Shown here piece after piece: positions 32,982 through 40,927 of a stretch of 47,533 nucleotides of DNA (positions within the stretch are counted from its first letter, which is position 1; each line of letters starts with the position of its first letter). The notes beneath the pieces were generated by a model, which worked only from the letters and a program-made list of their open reading frames with translations, searched no databases and was not told the origin of the DNA. The stretch is from Acidocella sp. KAb 2-4 (GTDB lineage: Bacteria; Pseudomonadota; Alphaproteobacteria; Acetobacterales; Acetobacteraceae). The stretch lies in NCBI RefSeq assembly GCF_020567705.1, contig NZ_JAJDJU010000021.1, positions 1 through 47,533 on the forward strand, given 5' to 3'. Position numbers and translations under genes: made by a program.

Positions 32982-34154
32982 GTGTTTTTGCCGACCCCAA
33001 CTGCTCTGGCGCTGCTGCTTTGCGCCGCTCTGCCCGCTGCCGCCAAGGCTTGGCCTGCCGCGCATGATGGCATCGCGCTGGGCGTGAGCGATACCGAAAC
33101 CCTGCTAGGCGTGGGCTCTGGGGGCGTTAAGCAGGGCGCCACGCTCCAGGGCGTGACCACCACCACGCTCGACGTGGATGCCGCCAAGGCGCTGCATCTG
33201 CCGGGGGGCACGCTGCATATCTCGGCTTTGCAGATCCACGGCCAGCCACTCTCGCCCTCTTATCTCGATAACATTCAGACCGCGAGCGGCACCGAGGCGG
33301 AGGACAGCACGCGGCTGTGGGAGGCCTGGTATGACCAGGCGTTCAGCGCGCTGGACGTGAAGCTTGGCCAGCAGAGCCTCGACAGCGAATTCATGGTCAG
33401 CCAGGGCTCGGGGCTGTTCGTTAATACCATGGCCGGATGGCCGGTGATTCCATCCTATGATCTTTATGGCGGCGGGCCGGTTTATCCGCTCGCCGCGCTG
33501 GGCGTCAGGCTGCGCGCCGCGCTGGGGCACACCACGCTGCTCGGCGGGGTGTTCGACGACGATCCAGGCGGTGGAGCCTTCAAGGGCGATGCCCAGGCGA
33601 TGGATCCGCGTGGCGGGCGCTTCAGCCTGGATAATGGGGCGCTCTTCATTGCCGAAATTCAGCATCAATGTGCGCCGGGCGGTTTGCCCGGCACCTATAA
33701 AATCGGCTTCTGGTACGATTCCGCGTCATTCGCGGACCCGCGCCAGAGCGACGTGACGCATCGCGGCAATGCCAGCCTTTACGCGGTGGCGGACCAGACA
33801 TTGTGGAGCAAAGGCGGGCATAGTCTCGGCGTTTTCATCCGTGTGATGGGGGCGCCGGGGGACCGCAACCCGGTGGATTTCGGCCTGAATGGCGGCATCA
33901 CCCTGGCCGCGCCGTTTGCCGCGCGGCCGAATGACAGCGCGGGGGTTGATGTCGGCATCGCTCATCTCAGCTCTGGCGGCACCGAGACCTTGCTGGAGGC
34001 CTCCTATCAGGCCCAGGCCACGCCCTGGCTGATGTTGCAACCGGATGTGCAATATGTCGTCAATCCGGGCGGCGGCATCCCGGACCCAGCCGCGCCCCGG
34101 CGGCACCTGGCCGACGAATTGGTGGCCGGGCTGCGGGCCACGGTCGCGTTTTGA
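32982..34154 (+). CDS. OprB-family outer-membrane porin
   Basis: The 390-residue protein starts at GTG 32982 behind GGAGGAG. It has a signal peptide (TALALLLCAALPAAAKA) and the OprB pattern: LHISALQIHGQPLSP, RLWEAWYDQAF, KLGQQSLDSEFMVSQ, GLFVNTMAGWP and a C-terminal beta-rich region ending in Phe (LVAGLRATVAF), needed for outer-membrane insertion. OprB members pass sugars or other small solutes; position in this operon suggests iron chelates, unproven. The last residues overlap a TTG candidate start for pabB. Confidence 0.85.
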   Translation: MFLPTPTALALLLCAALPAAAKAWPAAHDGIALGVSDTETLLGVGSGGVKQGATLQGVTTTTLDVDAAKALHLPGGTLHISALQIHGQPLSPSYLDNIQTASGTEAEDSTRLWEAWYDQAFSALDVKLGQQSLDSEFMVSQGSGLFVNTMAGWPVIPSYDLYGGGPVYPLAALGVRLRAALGHTTLLGGVFDDDPGGGAFKGDAQAMDPRGGRFSLDNGALFIAEIQHQCAPGGLPGTYKIGFWYDSASFADPRQSDVTHRGNASLYAVADQTLWSKGGHSLGVFIRVMGAPGDRNPVDFGLNGGITLAAPFAARPNDSAGVDVGIAHLSSGGTETLLEASYQAQATPWLMLQPDVQYVVNPGGGIPDPAAPRRHLADELVAGLRATVAF

Positions 34155-34165
34155 AGAGCCACGTT

Positions 34166-35461
34166 ATGATCGCAGCCCATCTTCCCTTTATTTCCCCCGA
34201 GACGGCGCTCGCCGCCTTTAGCGACACCCCCAACCTCGCGTTTCTCGATAGCGCGGCTGACAACGACCCCAGAGCGCGGGTGAGCTATCTTTGTTTGTCA
34301 CCTCACGCCGAGTTGCGGCTTGAGGCTGACCCCTACGCGAAATTGCGCGACTGGATGGCGGGGTTTGACCACCCGCCGCGCCCGGCGAACTGGCCATTCC
34401 CTTTTGCCGGGGGGGCGGTCGGGTGGATTGGATATGATCTGGCCCGGCAGACAGCCGGAGTGCCAAGCCGCTTCACCCCCATGCCAGGGCTGCCGGGTGG
34501 CTGGTTCGGGCTGTATAAGCAGATCCTCGGCTTTGACCTCGCCCGCCGTGAACTGGTTTACCTTGGCCCGGCCGAGGGCCTTGCCGATGTCTCCGCCCGG
34601 CTGCGCAACGCCCCGGCGCTGCCGCCCTTACCCAAACTGGCGTGGACAGCCGAGATGGACCGCCCCCTCTACCGGCAGCGCCACGAGGCGTTGCGGGCTT
34701 ATATCGCGGCGGGGGATGTGTATCAGGCCAATCTCACGCTGCGCTTTACCGCGCCGCGTCCTCCAGGGTTGCGCTTGGCCGCTTTGCATCAGGCCTTGCG
34801 GCGCCTGAGCCCCGCGCCGTTCGGTGTTTGTCTCGACACCGGCGCGTTCGGTTTGGCTTGCGCCTCGCCCGAGCGCTTTCTGCGCCTGCGGCCTGACGGC
34901 CAGGTGGAGACCCGGCCGATCAAAGGCACTATCGCCCGCCGCGCCGAGCCGCAGGCTGACGCGCAAGCCGCGGCAGCGCTGCGCGCCAACCCGAAGGAGC
35001 GCGCTGAAAACCTGATGATCACCGATTTGCTTCGCAACGATCTTGGCAAGGTCTGCGAGATTGGCTCCGTGCGCGTGCCCGAGTTGTGGAGCGTGGAAAG
35101 CTATGCCCAGGCGCATCATCTGGTGTCGGCCGTGACCGGCCGGCTGCGCCAGGGGCTGGACGCGTTCGATCTGCTCGCGGCGACCCTGCCGGGCGGCTCG
35201 ATCACCGGCGCGCCCAAGCACCGGGCGATGGAAATTATCGATGAGCTGGAGGCCGGGCCGCGCGGCGCCTATTGCGGCGCGCTGGCCTGGATTGGCTTTG
35301 ACGGCGCCATGGACAGCGCCATCATCATCCGCACGCTGACCGCCACCGCGGATTTGCTCTACGCCCAGGCGGGCGGCGGTATCACCTGGGACAGCGCATG
35401 GGAATCCGAGTATGAGGAAGCCATGGTGAAAATCTCTCCCTTGCTGGCATTGGGCCAATGA
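34166..35461 (+). CDS. pabB: Aminodeoxychorismate synthase component I
   Basis: The 431-residue protein is of the anthranilate synthase component I/PabB type. Signatures are ASPERFLRL, PIKGTIARRAEPQAD, ENLMITDLLRNDLGKVCEIG, LPGGSITGAPKHRAME and AYCGALAWIGFDGAMDSAII. PIKGT is the PabB form of the chorismate-binding motif. It makes 4-amino-4-deoxychorismate for folate. I prefer ATG 34166; TTG 34151 overlapping the porin stop is an alternative. pabC follows with an ATGA overlap; pabA is not in the window. Confidence 0.92.
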   Translation: MIAAHLPFISPETALAAFSDTPNLAFLDSAADNDPRARVSYLCLSPHAELRLEADPYAKLRDWMAGFDHPPRPANWPFPFAGGAVGWIGYDLARQTAGVPSRFTPMPGLPGGWFGLYKQILGFDLARRELVYLGPAEGLADVSARLRNAPALPPLPKLAWTAEMDRPLYRQRHEALRAYIAAGDVYQANLTLRFTAPRPPGLRLAALHQALRRLSPAPFGVCLDTGAFGLACASPERFLRLRPDGQVETRPIKGTIARRAEPQADAQAAAALRANPKERAENLMITDLLRNDLGKVCEIGSVRVPELWSVESYAQAHHLVSAVTGRLRQGLDAFDLLAATLPGGSITGAPKHRAMEIIDELEAGPRGAYCGALAWIGFDGAMDSAIIIRTLTATADLLYAQAGGGITWDSAWESEYEEAMVKISPLLALGQ

Positions 35462-36267
35462 AACTCTGGCTGAATGGCGCGTTGCTGAATGAGGAGGAAG
35501 CGCGGATCGCGCCCTCGGATCGCGGGTTTCTGCTTGGCGATGGGCTGTTTGAAACCATGGCGGCGGAGGCGGGCCGGGTGCCTGAGCTGAAGCGGCATTA
35601 TCAGCGCCTCTGCGCGGGAGCGGCCCTGTTGCGCCTGCCCGTGACGCTGAGCCGCGACGCGCTTGCCGAAGCGGTGAGTGAGGTTCTGCGCGCTAATGCT
35701 CTCGCCAGCGCGGCGCTGCGCTTTACTCTGACCCGCGGGGCGGGGCCGCGCGGGCTGCTGCCGCCCGCTGATATTTCGCCCACGCTGCTGCTCACCGCCG
35801 CGCCGTTGCCGCCGCCGGGAGGCGCGGTGCGGCTGCTCACCAGCACCATCCGGCGTGATGAGGATTCGCCGCTCAGCGCCATCAAGAGTCTGAATTATCT
35901 GCCGAACGTGCTGGCACGGATGGAAGCCGCCGAACGCGGTGCCGACGACGCATTGCTGCTCAACCGGGCCGGGCGCGTGGCGGAGACGAGCGCCGCCAGC
36001 CTATTCGTCAGGTTGCGCGGACAATGGCTGACGCCGCCAGTTGCCGACGGCGCGCTGCCCGGCATTCGCCGCGCCATGTTGCTGGAGGCGGGGAAGGTTT
36101 GCGAGGCGCGGGTGACGCTCACGGACCTTAACGACGCCGAGGCGCTTTGTATCGGCAATGTCTTGTCGTTGCGGCCAGTCACGTCTCTCGATGGCAGGGC
36201 ATTCCCGCAGGTGACGAAAGATGAGCTGGATGACGGCGACCTTTCGGCAGAGGCAAAACCGCGCTGA
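35458..36267 (+). CDS. pabC: Aminodeoxychorismate lyase
   Basis: The 269-residue class IV PLP enzyme has the probable PLP lysine Lys143 in [17 protein letters not shown], with [15 protein letters not shown] near the start and [14 protein letters not shown] for cofactor phosphate. It converts aminodeoxychorismate to 4-aminobenzoate plus pyruvate; D-amino-acid or branched-chain aminotransferase relatives are less likely next to pabB. The last residues ([15 protein letters not shown]) look atypical and its stop overlaps a ureG remnant, so its 3' end may have been altered by a deletion. Confidence 0.9.
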   Translation: MKLWLNGALLNEEEARIAPSDRGFLLGDGLFETMAAEAGRVPELKRHYQRLCAGAALLRLPVTLSRDALAEAVSEVLRANALASAALRFTLTRGAGPRGLLPPADISPTLLLTAAPLPPPGGAVRLLTSTIRRDEDSPLSAIKSLNYLPNVLARMEAAERGADDALLLNRAGRVAETSAASLFVRLRGQWLTPPVADGALPGIRRAMLLEAGKVCEARVTLTDLNDAEALCIGNVLSLRPVTSLDGRAFPQVTKDELDDGDLSAEAKPR

Positions 36268-36416
36268 TGGGCGGGAGCCTGGAAGTGATGGACCGTGACG
36301 CCAAGCGCATGCGCGGTGAGCGGCCGATTGTTTTCGCGCAGGTGAAGGCGGGACTGGGCGTGGCCGAGATCGCCGCGTTCATCGAACGCGCGGGTGGGCT
36401 GGGCCGTGCTGGTTGA
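36267..36416 (+). pseudogene. ureG: C-terminal remnant of urease accessory GTPase gene ureG
   Basis: A 49-residue frame starting at the pabC stop (TGATG) reads [31 protein letters not shown] and [13 protein letters not shown]. These match the last quarter of UreG: in intact proteins, after the NKTDL GTP motif, comes VGA.LEVM..DAK.MRG.RP.VF..VK.G.G...I.AFIER.G. In-frame bases just upstream give KTAL, recalling the G4 motif. The P-loop and most of the about 205-residue protein are absent. No other urease gene is nearby. Either a junk remnant or a short translated tail. Confidence 0.85.
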
Positions 36417-36421
36417 GGCTC

Positions 36422-37339
36422 TCAGCCGGCGTGATGCGCCATGTCTTGCAGCCAATTGAAGAGCAGGTTGATCGGCTCTTGTTCGGCTCCGGCGCGTCGG
36501 ACCACATAATAGTTCAGCTGGTTTTTCGCCACCCGCTCTGACAATTGGACCAGACGCCCGGCCTGCAAATCGTCTCTGATCAGGTCGGGAGGACAGAGGG
36601 CGATGCCCTGGCCCGCGAGCACGGCCACGCGCAGCAGGTTGAAATCCTCAAAGATGATGTCAGCCGCCCCCTCCGCCTGTGGCGGATATTCATCACCTAA
36701 CCAGCTGCGCCAGCCTGAGGTGTCGGTATCGTGCAGCAGGCTGCAAGCCGCGATATCCGCTGCTTCCTTGAGGTGAGGGTGCAACTGCGCAAACGCCTGG
36801 CTGCATACGGGCGCGCTGGCGCCGGAGAGAAAATCGGCTGTCTCGAAGCCTGGAATCTCCGGCTTCCTGCGCGCGCAAATGATGGCGAGGTCAATATCCT
36901 CGTAATTCAGATCCTGGCCGAAGATCGCGTACATAATCTTGAGTTCCACGTTGGGCGCGATGGCACGGAATAAAGGCAGGCGCGGGATCAGCCAGCAGAT
37001 CGCAACCGAGGGAATGACCGCCACAGTTAATTGCGGTTTCGCGGTTTTGCGGCGCAGGGCTTGGCAGGCGGTCTCGATGTCCGCGAAGGCGAGGCGCAAC
37101 GTGCCCGCAAGGGCGGCGCCGCCCGGCGTGAATTTGATCTGCCTGCCGTTGCGCTCGATCAAGTTCGTTCCGAACCACTCTTCGAGATGGCGGATCTGGT
37201 GGCTGATCGCGGACGGGGTGACGTTGAGTTCCGTCGCCGCCGCGTGAAAGGCGCGGTGGCGGAACACGGCATCGAAAGCGCGGAGCGCGGTCAGGGGTAA
37301 CAGTTTCATGCTGGCCAGTATTGCGTGAATTATTTTCAT
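36422..37339 (-). CDS. LysR-family transcriptional regulator (GcvA-like)
   Basis: The 305-residue LysR regulator has a winged helix-turn-helix in LPLTALRAFDAVFRHRAFHA and ATELNVTPSAISHQIRHLEEW, then the linker and two-lobed effector domain (VAVIPSVAICWLIPRLPLF onward). It resembles GcvA-type members. ATG 37309 (MKLLPLTALRAF) gives the usual family start and may be the true one; 37339 is the longest frame. It lies between two gene remnants (ureG and an NCS1 permease), so it may have controlled genes that are now lost. Confidence 0.9.
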   Translation of the reverse strand: MKIIHAILASMKLLPLTALRAFDAVFRHRAFHAAATELNVTPSAISHQIRHLEEWFGTNLIERNGRQIKFTPGGAALAGTLRLAFADIETACQALRRKTAKPQLTVAVIPSVAICWLIPRLPLFRAIAPNVELKIMYAIFGQDLNYEDIDLAIICARRKPEIPGFETADFLSGASAPVCSQAFAQLHPHLKEAADIAACSLLHDTDTSGWRSWLGDEYPPQAEGAADIIFEDFNLLRVAVLAGQGIALCPPDLIRDDLQAGRLVQLSERVAKNQLNYYVVRRAGAEQEPINLLFNWLQDMAHHAG

Positions 37340-37859
37340 CTTAAAAGTGAATTTTTCGAATTTGACAATGGATTATGGATCATTGACGGTGAGACAACTT
37401 GGCGTTGCGGCCGGCCCGGAAAACAGCGACATACCCCGCCGGAGCGCGGCGCCAATGACAATAAAGTCACACGGGCAAAAAACGGGCCGTTATCCTTGCG
37501 ATAACAGCGGGAAAGATTGTCTGGTGACCTTGACCTCTCCCGCCATCATTGTGGCGACCGACAAAATTGGTTCGGTCGAACAGTACGGAATCGAGCCGAT
37601 CCCCATTTCTGAACGTCAGGGTGGAGCATTTGAGCTGTTCAAGCTCTGGATGGGCGCAAACGTGAACTACGTGGTGATCGTCACCGGCACGCTTCCGGGC
37701 GCTGGCACGTCGCTCGGTGGTATCTGAATGCCCCGCTTTCATCACCGGCCACTGCCTGTCTCTGGGGCTTGATAAGGCCGAGGCCGCCTCCGCCCATGTC
37801 TTGGAAGCGCGGATGGAAGCCCTTGAAGGATGGTTGGCGTTTGTTGCGCGCTGGAGGCG
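37340..37859. other. 520-base degraded region between LysR and antB
   Basis: It holds the NCS1 permease fragment at 37524-37727. After it an open plus-strand frame at about 37735-37872 reads AFITGHCLSLGLDKAEAASA and continues ARMEALEGWLAFVARWRR. This looks coding in composition but I do not recognise it; it could be the tail of another broken gene. No antC-like reductase is present. Confidence 0.5.
37524..37727 (+). pseudogene. N-terminal fragment of an NCS1-family permease gene
   Basis: From GTG 37524 (GGGAAAG upstream) 67 residues read TLTSPAIIVATDKIGSVEQY, then GIEPIPISERQGGAFELFKL and WMGANVNYVVIVTG. This matches the start of NCS1 transporters (cytosine, allantoin, hydantoin or uracil permeases), up to the end of the first transmembrane helix. 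It then changes to an unrelated PGAGTSLGGI and a stop. Intact members have about 450-500 residues and 12 helices. It is therefore a truncated relic, possibly from the same nitrogen-scavenging locus as ureG. Confidence 0.8.
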
Positions 37860-38351
37860 TCAGAGATGGTAGAAATCCAACACCGCGTTGATCATATCGT
37901 TCAGCAGCAGCGCATGCTTGCGCAAGATCCGCCAGCCCTGCGGCTGCTTGGCCAAAATATAGGTGGCACGCCCAAACATCTGTTCGGCGGTGGCCAGCCG
38001 GTAATATAATGTGTGCCAATTCACGGCTGCCTCAACACGATCACCGTCCAGCTCCGTCACCCGCAGATTGTTGAGCAAGTGCAGGGTGCGCGGCATCGGC
38101 GTGGAGGCAGCGGATTTGCCAGTGCGGATGCGGAACACACGATCCTCCAATCCGGTGCGGTTCGGATAATAAATGAGCGACATGCCTGTCTTCGGGTCGC
38201 GCGTGTATTCATGCTCCGAATCCCATTGCGGCACATGAAACTCCGCCTCCGGGGAGAAATCCTCGAGATAGCCATCCCAATCTTGCGCATCGCAGCGGGC
38301 GGCATTGGCGAACAGGAATTGCTCGACCTCGTGATGAATTTGCGTGTTCAT
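37860..38351 (-). CDS. antB: Anthranilate 1,2-dioxygenase, small (beta) subunit
   Basis: The 163-residue ring-hydroxylating dioxygenase beta subunit (NTF2-like fold) has EVEQFLFANAARCDAQDWDG, MSLIYYPNRTGLEDRVFRIR, a segment with RTLHLLNNLRV and a C-terminal KHALLLNDMINAVLDFYHL. These match AntB/BenB. It supports the catalytic AntA hexamer. Its ATG overlaps the antA stop (ATGA), so the subunits are translated together. The expected reductase gene antC does not follow; a degraded region does. Confidence 0.9.
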   Translation of the reverse strand: MNTQIHHEVEQFLFANAARCDAQDWDGYLEDFSPEAEFHVPQWDSEHEYTRDPKTGMSLIYYPNRTGLEDRVFRIRTGKSAASTPMPRTLHLLNNLRVTELDGDRVEAAVNWHTLYYRLATAEQMFGRATYILAKQPQGWRILRKHALLLNDMINAVLDFYHL

Positions 38352-39724
38352 GCCATTTGCTCCTGCTTGCCCGCCAGACCGGCGAGCAACTTCTCCCGCC
38401 AGGTCGCGTGCTGGTTGACGTAAAGCCCTTCCTGGGTGAACTCACTGCCGGTCAGCACCGGGGCGATGCCGAGCGTTTCGCTGTTGCGGTTGGCGCCGGT
38501 GATCCAGCGTTCCGCGCCACGGGAGATATCATTCCAGCGCTCCAGCCGCGCCTGAAACCCACGCTGCGCCTCGCGGAATTCGACGAGATCATCCGGTGTG
38601 CCAAGGCCGGATACGTTGAAGAAATCTTCGAACTGGCGGATGCGGCTCTCGCGGTCAGCCGCCGATTCTCCTTTCACGCCGATGCACTGGCTGATGATCT
38701 CGGTTTTGTTCCAGGCAATTGGCCGGACGATGCGGAGCTGTGAGCTGATCTGGTCCATGAAGAACAGGCTCGGGTAGAGGTTGAGGTTGCGCAGCCTGTG
38801 CATTGCCCACTCGGCGCGGGCCTGGCCATGCTCGGCCACAAGGCGCGGCATCACGCTGGCATAGCCCGGCCGCACGGCGGGATTCGGCATCTCCGAAAAC
38901 AGCACGGAATGACCGTTCTTGAAGGAGAACCAGCCATCATCCGTGGCGACATCGCCGGCGCCTAGCTTGCTGTAGTCGAGCGTCTGCGCGCTCACTCCAC
39001 GTTCGATATCCACCTCGCGCCGGCGTTGCACGGTGGCGACATAGTTGAAATGCACAGTGCTGACATGATAGCCGTCCAGCCCGTTTTCGCACTGTAATTT
39101 CCAGTTGCCGTCGAAGGTATATGCCGAGCGCCCAGGCAGCACCTCGAGTTCCCCGGTCGGGGATTGCCATACCATCATGTCGAGGAAAATTTTGGCGTCG
39201 CCAAGGTAGTCCTCGAGGCTTTCAGTGCCGTCCACATCGAGATTGATGAACACGAAGCCGCGATAGCTGGCGATGCGCGCCTTGCGCAGGCCGCGCGCGG
39301 AGAGATCGAACCCCTCGGGATATTCCGAGGGTGCCTTGACCTTCACCAGCCGTCCGTCGGTTTTGTAAGTCCAGGCATGAAACGGGCAGGTGAAGCTGGC
39401 TTGGCGGCCCTTGCAGACGCGGGTGAGTGTGGCGCCGCGATGCTGGCAGGCATTGACGAGCGCGTGCAGTTCGCCGCCCGCGCCGCGGGTAACGATCAGC
39501 GGCTGCCGCCCGGCGCGCATCGTGATAAAGCTGTTAGGGGCGCTGATCTCGCTCTCATGGCAGGCGTAAATCCACGTTTTCTCAAACAGATGCTCCATCT
39601 CGAGCTCAAACAGCTCGGGTTCGGTGAACATCGCCCGCGCCACGCGGTACACGCCGTCCTCCGGCCGGAAATCCACACAGCCGGACACATAATCCTGCCA
39701 CTCGCTAATTGTTCGTGTCGTCAT
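38348..39724 (-). CDS. antA: Anthranilate 1,2-dioxygenase, large (alpha) subunit
   Basis: In this 458-residue Rieske oxygenase, ligands are Cys93-x-His95 and Cys113-x2-His116, and the iron site is ENGLDGYHVSTVH with Asp217, His220 and His225. Recognition as AntA rests on SEWQDYVSGCVDFRPEDGVY, FTEPELFELEME, FEKTWIYACHESEI and DAKIFLDMMVWQSPTGELEV, all close to AntA and unlike BenA at the N-terminus. It converts anthranilate to catechol, CO2 and ammonia. I chose ATG 39724 (GGAG upstream); a GTG/ATG-like frame extends to 39751. Divergent from an AraC regulator. Confidence 0.92.
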   Translation of the reverse strand: MTTRTISEWQDYVSGCVDFRPEDGVYRVARAMFTEPELFELEMEHLFEKTWIYACHESEISAPNSFITMRAGRQPLIVTRGAGGELHALVNACQHRGATLTRVCKGRQASFTCPFHAWTYKTDGRLVKVKAPSEYPEGFDLSARGLRKARIASYRGFVFINLDVDGTESLEDYLGDAKIFLDMMVWQSPTGELEVLPGRSAYTFDGNWKLQCENGLDGYHVSTVHFNYVATVQRRREVDIERGVSAQTLDYSKLGAGDVATDDGWFSFKNGHSVLFSEMPNPAVRPGYASVMPRLVAEHGQARAEWAMHRLRNLNLYPSLFFMDQISSQLRIVRPIAWNKTEIISQCIGVKGESAADRESRIRQFEDFFNVSGLGTPDDLVEFREAQRGFQARLERWNDISRGAERWITGANRNSETLGIAPVLTGSEFTQEGLYVNQHATWREKLLAGLAGKQEQMA

Positions 39725-39781
39725 GGGGGTCAATCTCCGCGCTAAATCCACGCCGATTTGCCCATATCGGTCCCCACATCT

Positions 39782-39810
39782 CTATCCGGATCTTCCGTAA
39801 TCCTATCCGG
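39782..39810. promoter_or_regulatory. Direct-repeat operator for the AraC/XylS regulator
   Basis: CTATCCGG occurs at 39782-39789 and 39803-39810, exactly 21 bases apart, each followed by a similar tail (ATCTTCCG and TTTTTCGG). A third partial copy, TATCCG, is at 39834-39839. Two half-sites two helical turns apart are typical of AraC/XylS activators. It lies 58 bases upstream of antA. Confidence 0.68.
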
Positions 39811-39905
39811 TTTTTCGGTGCCTCTAGGGCTCGTATCCGCCGCCAGATATTCCTGATAGCCAAAGCCTGGGGGAATTCGGTAGAATGGCCCTTGGGGAGC
39901 GACAG

Positions 39906-40895
39906 ATGAGCACTGAGGAATTCGCCATCAGCCATCATCACCTGCAGGCGGCGCATCATTGGATGAACCGCGTCTGCGGGCCGCATGAGCTGTTTCAGCG
40001 TAGCCGGTCGCCGGTCGCCTTCCGGCATGAGGCCGTGCGCTTTCCGGGCTTTGGCACGGTCATCGGGCGCATCGGCTACGGCACCGCCGTCACCATCGGC
40101 GTGCAGCGCGACGCGCCGTTCAAGGTGTTCAGCCTCAGCCTGCCGCAAGCGGGCGAGCAGATCCTGCAATTGCGCGGGGAGCGTCACGTCTCGACGCCGC
40201 AGCGCGGTGTCATCATCTCTCCCTCAGCCGAGCAAGCCCTTGAAATGACGGCTCAGTGTGAAAAGCTGCAGGTCGTCATCCCGCAAGCGGCGGTGGCGCG
40301 CGTGGCTGAGGAATTGCTGGGGCCGGCGCGGGGGAGGGAGGTCGCTTTGGCCCCCGGCATGGACCTGCGCGACCCGGCGGTTTCCGCCTGGTGGCAGATG
40401 ATCAACCAGACATTCACCGGATGGGGCCGGACCAGCCCGCTTTGGCACCTGCCGGGCCTGGCGGCAGATTTCGAGCGGACGTTGATCAAGGGGCTGCTGA
40501 TGGCCCAGCCAGGCAGTTGCGCCGACCGGCTATCCGATACGCTGGGAGGCAGGCTGCCGGCCTCCATGCAGCGGGTTGAGCAATTTCTGGCCCTGCGCCT
40601 GCGCGAGACCATCGACCTCGCCCAGCTTGAGGCGGTGGCCGGCGTCTCGCGCCAGAAACTCTACGACACCTTCCACGCCCTGTATGGTTGCACGCCGCTC
40701 GGCTACGTCAAACGCCGCCGGCTGGAGGGCGTGAGGCGGGCACTGGAAGCCGGGCTGCGCCCTGGCGAAACGGTGAGCACATTGGCCTTGCATTGGGGCT
40801 TCAACCATCTCAGCCGGTTTTCGCGCGATTATGCCGAGGCATTTGGTGAACTGCCCTCGCACACCGCCGCCCGCGCCCGGCATCAGCCAAGTTAG
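39906..40895 (+). CDS. antR: AraC/XylS-family transcriptional activator, probable antAB regulator
   Basis: The 329-residue protein has an N-terminal sensor domain (about 1-215, with GYGTAVTIGVQRDAPFKVFS) and a C-terminal double helix-turn-helix: ETIDLAQLEAVAGVSRQKLY with TFHALYGCTPLGYVKRRRLE, then VSTLALHWGFNHLSRFSRDY. This is the XylS/AntR layout of activators of aromatic dioxygenase operons, responding to substrate such as anthranilate. ATG 39906 has GGGGAG at good distance; ATG 39885 is possible. It is divergent from antA over direct repeats. Confidence 0.88.
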   Translation: MSTEEFAISHHHLQAAHHWMNRVCGPHELFQRSRSPVAFRHEAVRFPGFGTVIGRIGYGTAVTIGVQRDAPFKVFSLSLPQAGEQILQLRGERHVSTPQRGVIISPSAEQALEMTAQCEKLQVVIPQAAVARVAEELLGPARGREVALAPGMDLRDPAVSAWWQMINQTFTGWGRTSPLWHLPGLAADFERTLIKGLLMAQPGSCADRLSDTLGGRLPASMQRVEQFLALRLRETIDLAQLEAVAGVSRQKLYDTFHALYGCTPLGYVKRRRLEGVRRALEAGLRPGETVSTLALHWGFNHLSRFSRDYAEAFGELPSHTAARARHQPS

Positions 40896-40927
40896 CGCCG
40901 GGCGGTGATGCGGCCGCTTGCGTTTAT

